This document shows positions 59,373-64,000 of a stretch of DNA of 64,000 nt, piece by piece (positions within the stretch are counted from its first letter, which is position 1; the number at the start of each line of letters is the position of its first letter). Both the position numbers and the translations under genes were made by a program. The notes below the pieces were generated by a model. That model had not been told where the DNA came from, ran no database searches, and saw only the letters and a list, made by a program, of their open reading frames with translations. This stretch comes from Acidimicrobiales bacterium (GTDB lineage: Bacteria > Actinomycetota > Acidimicrobiia > Acidimicrobiales > SZUA-35). The stretch spans positions 310,001 through 374,000 of the forward strand of contig JANQPB010000014.1 in the NCBI GenBank assembly GCA_028285495.1, read 5' to 3'.

Positions 59373-60002
59373 ATGCAGACCATGACGTGGTGGAGACGAG
59401 CAGCGATCGCCCTGGCCCTCGCCCTGGTACTGGCCGCCTGCGGCAGCGACGACGACACCGACACGGCGGCGACGACCGACGACACCGAGGAGTCCTCGTC
59501 CGACGACGCCATGGAAGAAGACGACGCCATGGAAGACGACGACGCCATGGAAGAAGACGACGCCATGGAAGAAGACGACGCCATGGAAGAAGACGACGCC
59601 ATGGAGGAGGACGCCATGGCCGAGGGCGGCCATGCCGGTCAGCTCGAGATCGTGTCGATCGACTTCAGCACCGCCGAGGTCCAGCTCCGCAACACCACCG
59701 ACGCCGAGATCGACATCAACGGTTGGGTGTTCTGCAACTTCCCGAACTACGTGCCGATCGAGGGCGTCGACCCGATCGCTCCCGGCGAGACGGTGACCGT
59801 CACGTCGACCGTGGCCCTGGCCGCCGACGACGGTGAGCTCGGCCTCTACGTGGCCCAGGACTTCTCGAACCCCGACGCCATCGTCGCCTACGCCGAGTGG
59901 GGCCCCGACGGCCACGAGCGGGCCTCGGTGGCCGAGGAGGCCGGCATCTGGGACGGCACCGCCCTCACCCCGGACGGTGACATCCTGACCGTCGCCGGCT
60001 GA
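59373..60002 (+). CDS. Lipoprotein with DDAMEE repeats and lamin-tail-like domain
   Basis: A 209-residue lipoprotein (MQTMTWWRRAAIALALALV, then LAAC; acylated Cys at 23). After an Asp/Thr-rich stretch comes the hexapeptide DDAMEE or close variants six times (59502-59609), then a lamin-tail-domain-like sandwich (LEIVSIDFSTAEVQLRNTTD, INGWVFCNFPNYVPIEG). The repeats are acidic and Met-rich; metal or charge-linked binding is a guess. GGAGA precedes ATG 59373. Confidence 0.8.
   Translation: MQTMTWWRRAAIALALALVLAACGSDDDTDTAATTDDTEESSSDDAMEEDDAMEDDDAMEEDDAMEEDDAMEEDDAMEEDAMAEGGHAGQLEIVSIDFSTAEVQLRNTTDAEIDINGWVFCNFPNYVPIEGVDPIAPGETVTVTSTVALAADDGELGLYVAQDFSNPDAIVAYAEWGPDGHERASVAEEAGIWDGTALTPDGDILTVAG
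59502..59609 (+). repeat. Six tandem 18-bp units (DDAMEE)
   Basis: Six in-frame 18-bp units, mostly GACGACGCCATGGAAGAA with single-base changes in units 2 and 6. Copy number may vary between strains through slippage without changing the frame. Confidence 0.9.
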
Positions 60003-60060
60003 TCGCCGACGGCACCGTCGGGTCCGGTCTCCCTGGCCGACACAACCCATTGGACTCGAT

Positions 60061-60095
60061 CCGGCCCCGGGGTCTACAAAGACCTCCGGGGCCGG
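60061..60095. terminator. Strong hairpin, 15 pairs with one bulge
   Basis: CCGGCCCCGGGGTCT pairs with AGACC-t-CCGGGGCCGG around the loop ACAA. It follows the lipoprotein gene by 58 nt and lies 25 nt before the MFS start. No T tract; either a terminator or a structured leader of the transporter mRNA. Confidence 0.5.
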
Positions 60096-60120
60096 ACCGC
60101 GGAGGGAGACGACGAGCGAC

Positions 60121-61587
60121 GTGACCGACGACGGCCCGATCGACGGCGGTCCCCTCGTCGACGGCGTTTCCTCGGCGTCGGCCGAACCGACACCAGCCGA
60201 CGTGTCGACCCGGGCCTGGCGGGCGCTGGCCGTCGGCTCCGCCGGGTACGTCCTCTTCGGCTTCAACGCCACCGCCACCAACCTCTCGTTCGCCGCCATC
60301 GCCGACGACTTCGACGGGGTGTCCGAGACCGTCGTCGCCTGGGTGGCCGCCGGCTACTTCATCGCCTCGGCCGCCTTCCTCCCCCTCGGCGGCCGACTGG
60401 CCGATCGCCTCGGCCGACGCCGGGTGTTCAACGCCGGCCTGATCGGCTTCACCCTCACCGCCCTGATCTCCGCCGCCGCGCCGACGATCTGGATCCTGAT
60501 CGCCGCCCGCAGTCTCCAGGCGGTGGCGGCGGCCCTGGTCATCCCGTCGTCGCTCAGCATGGCCCTGCCCGAGTTCCCGCAGCACCGTCGATCGTCCGCC
60601 GTTGCCACCTGGGCCGCGGCCGGGCCGCTCTCGGCCGCGATCGCCCCGAGCGCAGCGGCCGCCCTGCTGGAGGTGTCGAGCTGGCGGGTGGTGTACTTCG
60701 TGACCGCCCCGGTCGCCCTGGTCACACTGGCCCTGTCGCTCCGGTTCGTCGCCCGGTCCCGGGCCGACGAGGTCGAGGGGCGGCTCGACGTGGCCGGCAC
60801 CGTGCTGGCCACGCTGGCCATCGGGCTGCTGGTGCTCTCGATCTCCCAGGGCCGGGTGTGGGGGTGGACGAGCGCGGCGACGATCGGGGCCGCCGCTGCC
60901 TCGGTCGTGCTCGGTGTCGCCTTCCTCCGCCGCTCGCTCCGCCATCCGACTCCGCTGCTGAACCTGTCGCTGTTCCGGGTCCCCCAGGTGGCGGCGGCCA
61001 ACCTGGCCAACCTGGCGATGTCGACGACGTCGCTGTCGATCTGGCTCGTGTGGCCGCTGTTCCTCGGCCGGGTGTGGGACTACTCGAACGGCCGGATCGG
61101 GCTCGCCATCACCGCCGGCCCGATCTGCGCCGGGCCGGCCAGCCTGATCGGTGGGCGCCTCGCCGACCGCTACGGACAGCGGTGGCTGATGATCGGCGGG
61201 TCGGCCCTGGCCACCGGCGCCGTGCTGTGGAGCTGGTGGCGGCTCGGGGCCGAACCGAACTACGTGCGTGACCTCCTGCCGTCGATCATGGCCTTCGGCA
61301 CCGGTTGGGGCCTGTCGAACCCGAGCATGAACTCGTGGGCGCTGGCCCGGGTCGACCAGGACGTCTACGGCGAGGTCAACGCCTCGTTCAACACGATCCG
61401 GAACCTCGGCGGGGCGATCGGGGTGTCGATCGCCGTGGCGATCATCGGCGACGCCGACCGTCCGGATGTGATCGACGCCTACGCCCGGGCCAACCTGTTC
61501 CTGGCGGGAAGCGTTGCCTTGAGCTGCCTGATCGTGATCGCCGGCACGGTGCTGGTGGCGAGGCGGGACCGCCAGGGCCAGGGCTGA
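60121..61587 (+). CDS. MFS transporter (DHA2-like)
   Basis: A 488-residue major facilitator with about 12-14 membrane segments. LGGRLADRLGRRRVFNAGL is the loop 2-3 signature and the first helices (YVLFGFNATATNLSFAAIADDF) resemble multidrug DHA2 exporters. It probably exports an organic compound with protons. The GTG start has GGAGGGAG somewhat far upstream (14 nt). The phosphatase gene follows after 23 nt and may be cotranscribed. Confidence 0.87.
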   Translation: MTDDGPIDGGPLVDGVSSASAEPTPADVSTRAWRALAVGSAGYVLFGFNATATNLSFAAIADDFDGVSETVVAWVAAGYFIASAAFLPLGGRLADRLGRRRVFNAGLIGFTLTALISAAAPTIWILIAARSLQAVAAALVIPSSLSMALPEFPQHRRSSAVATWAAAGPLSAAIAPSAAAALLEVSSWRVVYFVTAPVALVTLALSLRFVARSRADEVEGRLDVAGTVLATLAIGLLVLSISQGRVWGWTSAATIGAAAASVVLGVAFLRRSLRHPTPLLNLSLFRVPQVAAANLANLAMSTTSLSIWLVWPLFLGRVWDYSNGRIGLAITAGPICAGPASLIGGRLADRYGQRWLMIGGSALATGAVLWSWWRLGAEPNYVRDLLPSIMAFGTGWGLSNPSMNSWALARVDQDVYGEVNASFNTIRNLGGAIGVSIAVAIIGDADRPDVIDAYARANLFLAGSVALSCLIVIAGTVLVARRDRQGQG

Positions 61588-61610
61588 GGCCGCCGCAGAG
61601 AGGAGCCCCG

Positions 61611-62408
61611 ATGACCGACTACGAGATGCCGCCGTCGCCGTTCGAGAGCGTGCTCAACTTCCGGGAGATGGGCGGGCTGCCAACCGCGGACGGGCGCCGG
61701 ATCCGCTCGGGCGTTCTCTACCGATCGGGCCACTGGAGCCAGGCCACCGACGACGACGTCGCCCGTCTCGGCGACTATGGGCTGGCCGCCGTCGTCGACT
61801 TCCGGACCGAGATCGACCGTCGGGGTGATGGCGGGCCGAACCGGCTGCCGGACGGGCCCGAGTACCTGCAGCTCGAGATGATCGACACCTCCGGCCGTGG
61901 TCACGAGATCCGGTCGGTGCTGATGAGCGGCGACCAGGCGCTGATCGACGAGCGGTTCGGCGATGGCAAGGCGGAGGCGTTTGCCACCGACGGCGTGGTC
62001 GACATGGCCCTCGATCCCGAGAAGCAGGCGGTTTTCGGACGGTTCCTCGACGTCGTGGCCGACCGGGCGAACCGGCCGGTCCTCTTCCACTGCTCGGCCG
62101 GCAAGGACCGGGCCGGTTGGGCGGCGACGCTGGTCGGACTGGCCCTCGGCGTGCCCGAGGACGTGCTGCTCGATCACTACGAGGCCTCCAACATCCACCG
62201 CCCCGTCGAGCAGCGGATCGCCCACTACGCCGAGCGGGGGGTCGACGTCCGCCCGCTGCGGGCGTTCCTGGCCGTCGACGCCAGCTACCAGCGGGCGGGG
62301 CTGGCCGCGGTCGACGAGCGCTGGCCCAGCCGGGACGCCTACCTGGCTGACGCCCTCGGCTTCGGCCCGGACCGCATCGAGCAACTCCGAGCCGACCTGC
62401 TCCACTAG
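61611..62408 (+). CDS. Tyrosine/dual-specificity-type protein phosphatase
   Basis: A 265-residue phosphatase of the Y_phosphatase3 family: NFREMGGLPTADGRRIRSGV at the start and the P-loop HCSAGKDRAGW with C161 and R167 (CX5R). Mycobacterial relatives (PtpB) also act on phosphoinositides. AGGAG precedes the ATG. It probably removes phosphate from proteins or lipids in the cytoplasm. Confidence 0.88.
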   Translation: MTDYEMPPSPFESVLNFREMGGLPTADGRRIRSGVLYRSGHWSQATDDDVARLGDYGLAAVVDFRTEIDRRGDGGPNRLPDGPEYLQLEMIDTSGRGHEIRSVLMSGDQALIDERFGDGKAEAFATDGVVDMALDPEKQAVFGRFLDVVADRANRPVLFHCSAGKDRAGWAATLVGLALGVPEDVLLDHYEASNIHRPVEQRIAHYAERGVDVRPLRAFLAVDASYQRAGLAAVDERWPSRDAYLADALGFGPDRIEQLRADLLH

Positions 62409-62525
62409 GCTGGCCAACACGCGCCCTCGCGGAACGGCGCAGCGTTCCCGGTTCCGCCATCACCAGCGCCCCAGCCGGGGCAGGCCCCCTGGACGGGTTC
62501 ACACTCACGAGGATGTGAGAAACTG

Positions 62526-62855
62526 ATGGCGGTATCCGAACGGCAACGCCGAGAGGTCTTCGACAAGTTCGAGGAGGTCTTCGGCACCGAGACGGCAGAC
62601 GTGGTCATGCAGATGTTCCCCCGGGTCAGCAACGACGAACTGGCAACCCGAAGCGACGTCATGGCCACGGCGAGCCTCCTGCGAGGCGAGATGGCGGAGT
62701 TGCGGGGCGAGATGACCGAGCTCCGGGCTGAGCTCAAGGGCGAGATGGCGGAACTGCGGGCGGAGGTCCGCACCGAGATCGCCGGCCTGCAGCGCTGGGG
62801 CGCGGCGACCGTCGCCGCCAACGCCGTCGCCGTCGTCACCGCCCTCGTGGTGTAG
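62526..62855 (+). CDS. Small coiled-coil protein with C-terminal membrane helix
   Basis: A 109-residue protein. The helical N-terminus (FDKFEEVFGTETADVVMQMF) is followed by a coiled coil with near-heptad repeats (residues 53-85, variants of LRGEMAELR) and a hydrophobic tail (AAVNAVAVVTALVV-like) that could anchor it in the membrane. Related small proteins occur in Acidimicrobiia, often in several copies; I know no function. The 117-nt upstream gap contains a short inverted pair (TCACA...TGTGA). Confidence 0.65.
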   Translation: MAVSERQRREVFDKFEEVFGTETADVVMQMFPRVSNDELATRSDVMATASLLRGEMAELRGEMTELRAELKGEMAELRAEVRTEIAGLQRWGAATVAANAVAVVTALVV

Positions 62856-62873
62856 GCAATTCGCCGGTCCGGG

Positions 62874-63821
62874 TCACCCCCGGGCGACGACCACCTCGGC
62901 GCCGGGCTCCTCAGGCTCGTCGTCGACCATCTCGGCCGGGAAGCCGGGGGCCCGGATGTCGAGCCCGGTCGCATCCTCCAGGCGCCTGATGATGTTGGGC
63001 GACAGCTCCCGGGGCCCGTAGCGCTCGATCCCGTCGTCGAAGGTCTCGACGAGCAACGGCGACAGCTCCAGCGGCACCCCGTGCTCGTCGGCCAGGGCCT
63101 GGAACAGCCCGACGTCCTTGGCCACGAGGTCCATCGTGAACGAGATGTCCCGCGACCCATTGAGGATCACCTGGCTCTCGGTCTCGTGGACGAACGAGGT
63201 CCCGGACGAGATCCGGATCGCCTCGTAGGTGGTGGCCAGGTCCATCCCGGCGGCGGCGGCCGTGGTCAGCGCCTCGGTGCAGGCGACGAGGTTGGCGGTG
63301 GCGAGGTAGTTGGTCACCACCTTCAGCACCGAGGCCGAGCCGAGCGGCCCCGTGTGGAGGATCCGCCGGCCCATGGTCGTCAGCAGCGGCAGGACCCGCT
63401 CGAACGTGTCCCGGTCACAGCCGGCGAAGATCGAGATGTTGCCGGTGTCGGCCCGGTGGCACCCGCCGGACACCGGACAGTCGACCGCCGCGCCGCTGCG
63501 AGCCTGGACCTCCGCTCCGAGGCGGGCCACCTCACCGGAGTCGGTCGTCGACATCTCCAGCCAGATCTTCCCGGCCGTGACCTCGGGCAGCATCTCGGCC
63601 ACGACCGCGGCCGACGCCGCCGGCGATGGGAGGCAGGTCACCACCACGTCGCAGCCGGCCATCAGCTCGGCCGGCGAGCCACCGTCGTCGGCGCCGCGGG
63701 CGACGAACTCGGCCACCCGCTCCCGGTCGAGGTCGTGCACGGCGAGGTCGACCCCGTTCCGCAGCAGGCTCCCGGCCAACTTCCCGCCGACGTTTCCCAG
63801 TCCGATGAATCCGACGCGCAT
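62874..63821 (-). CDS. NAD(P)-dependent 3-hydroxyisobutyrate dehydrogenase-like oxidoreductase
   Basis: A 315-residue beta-hydroxyacid dehydrogenase: GFIGLGNVGGKLAGSLLRNG, DCPVSGGCHRADTGNISIF and ASVLKVVTNYLATANLV with the catalytic Lys. It should oxidise a 3-hydroxyacid with NAD(P). Leaderless (TACCTT 6 nt before the ATG). A paralogue is at 52487. Confidence 0.88.
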   Translation of the reverse strand: MRVGFIGLGNVGGKLAGSLLRNGVDLAVHDLDRERVAEFVARGADDGGSPAELMAGCDVVVTCLPSPAASAAVVAEMLPEVTAGKIWLEMSTTDSGEVARLGAEVQARSGAAVDCPVSGGCHRADTGNISIFAGCDRDTFERVLPLLTTMGRRILHTGPLGSASVLKVVTNYLATANLVACTEALTTAAAAGMDLATTYEAIRISSGTSFVHETESQVILNGSRDISFTMDLVAKDVGLFQALADEHGVPLELSPLLVETFDDGIERYGPRELSPNIIRRLEDATGLDIRAPGFPAEMVDDEPEEPGAEVVVARG

Positions 63822-63827
63822 CGGGAC

Positions 63828-63833
63828 AAGGTA
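63828..63833 (-). promoter_or_regulatory. -10 box (TACCTT) of the second dehydrogenase gene
   Basis: TACCTT on the minus strand is 6 nt before the ATG at 63821. Confidence 0.5.
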
Positions 63834-63894
63834 GTGCCGGCCGACGCGCGGTCACCTCCGGGGCCCGTCCCCCGACCTCCGAGCCCTGGCCAGA

Positions 63895-63963
63895 GGCGAG
63901 GAGAAAAAGAGAAACACCCTCCGGAGGAGTTCGGCTCTCGCCTCGCTCACCCGGAGGGTGTTT
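63895..63963 (-). terminator. Rho-independent terminator of a minus-strand gene beyond the window
   Basis: AAACACCCTCCGG (63912-63924) is perfectly complementary to CCGGAGGGTGTTT (63951-63963). On the minus strand the stem is followed by TTTCTCTTTTT, a real T tract, so it terminates transcription coming from the right edge of the window. The remaining DNA to 64000 shows nothing coding. Confidence 0.7.
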
Positions 63964-64000
63964 GGAGTTGGTTCGGAGATCCACCAGTACCGGACGTGAT

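Noticed and set aside
59373..60002. Antisense reading of the repeat (runs of Met-Ala-Ser-Ser)
   Set aside because: A shadow of the DDAMEE repeat on the other strand.
1..64000. CRISPR arrays, tRNA or rRNA genes, prophage or defence islands
   Set aside because: No regularly spaced repeats, cloverleaf-like sequences, rRNA sequence, integrase, transposase or recognisable defence genes were found.

Overview
The window is high-GC DNA (well over 65% G+C by eye), densely packed with genes on both strands, with no rRNA, tRNA, CRISPR array or intact insertion sequence that I could find. It looks like a chromosomal segment of an actinobacterium, most likely class Acidimicrobiia. Supporting signs are a mycofactocin MftD homologue, mycothiol-type DinB/maleylpyruvate isomerase proteins, a DUF3152 lipoprotein, frequent 1- or 4-nt ATGA/GTGA/TGATG stop-start overlaps, and many apparently leaderless genes with a TANNNT -10 box 6-8 nt before the start codon. 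The lineage is an inference.

Layout. 1-2145 (minus): redox operon of a peroxiredoxin-like protein with an in-frame UGA at the catalytic Cys position, an AhpD-like protein, an SMP-30 lactonase and a GMC oxidoreductase cut by the window edge. 2272-10360: DUF3152 lipoprotein, mftD, acidic lipoprotein, Rieske oxygenase, sulfatase, sugar-lactone oxidase and glycerophosphodiesterase. 10458-21299 (minus): maleylpyruvate isomerase-like protein, STAND ATPase, alkylsulfatase, PEP carboxylase and a 2-oxoacid dehydrogenase E1 whose alpha and beta parts lie in different frames. 21459-31000: cation/proton antiporter behind a small leaderless ORF, then an EAL-HDOD protein, a kinase-fold protein, a REC-HDOD regulator with its PAS kinase, and a secreted DUF4214/glycosidase-like protein. 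A 161-bp MITE-like element lies between two convergent genes here. 30537-45846: catabolic and membrane genes (amidohydrolase with an ion channel, two-histidine oxygenase, acyl-CoA dehydrogenase-like flavoprotein, thioesterase, SRPBCC, GH3, CoA-transferase, Baeyer-Villiger monooxygenase), then a TetR/transporter divergon, a ureohydrolase and an ArsR-AHSA1-DinB operon. 46044-64000: short-chain dehydrogenases, amidase, dienelactone hydrolase, kinase-fold protein, a TetR-controlled membrane-protein pair, a second TetR, two hydroxyisobutyrate dehydrogenase-like proteins, a two-component system beside an ABC exporter, a lipoprotein with six DDAMEE repeats, an MFS transporter, a protein phosphatase and a small coiled-coil protein.

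The most notable items are the probable selenocysteine peroxiredoxin with a matching bacterial SECIS-like hairpin, the CTAG-flanked MITE-like element whose ends form the stop codons of its neighbours, the frameshifted E1 gene, and three well-preserved repressor operator systems. Overall the gene set suggests an aerobic heterotroph that breaks down sulfate esters, aromatic or cyclic compounds, acyl-CoAs and sugars under control of many local one-gene repressors.
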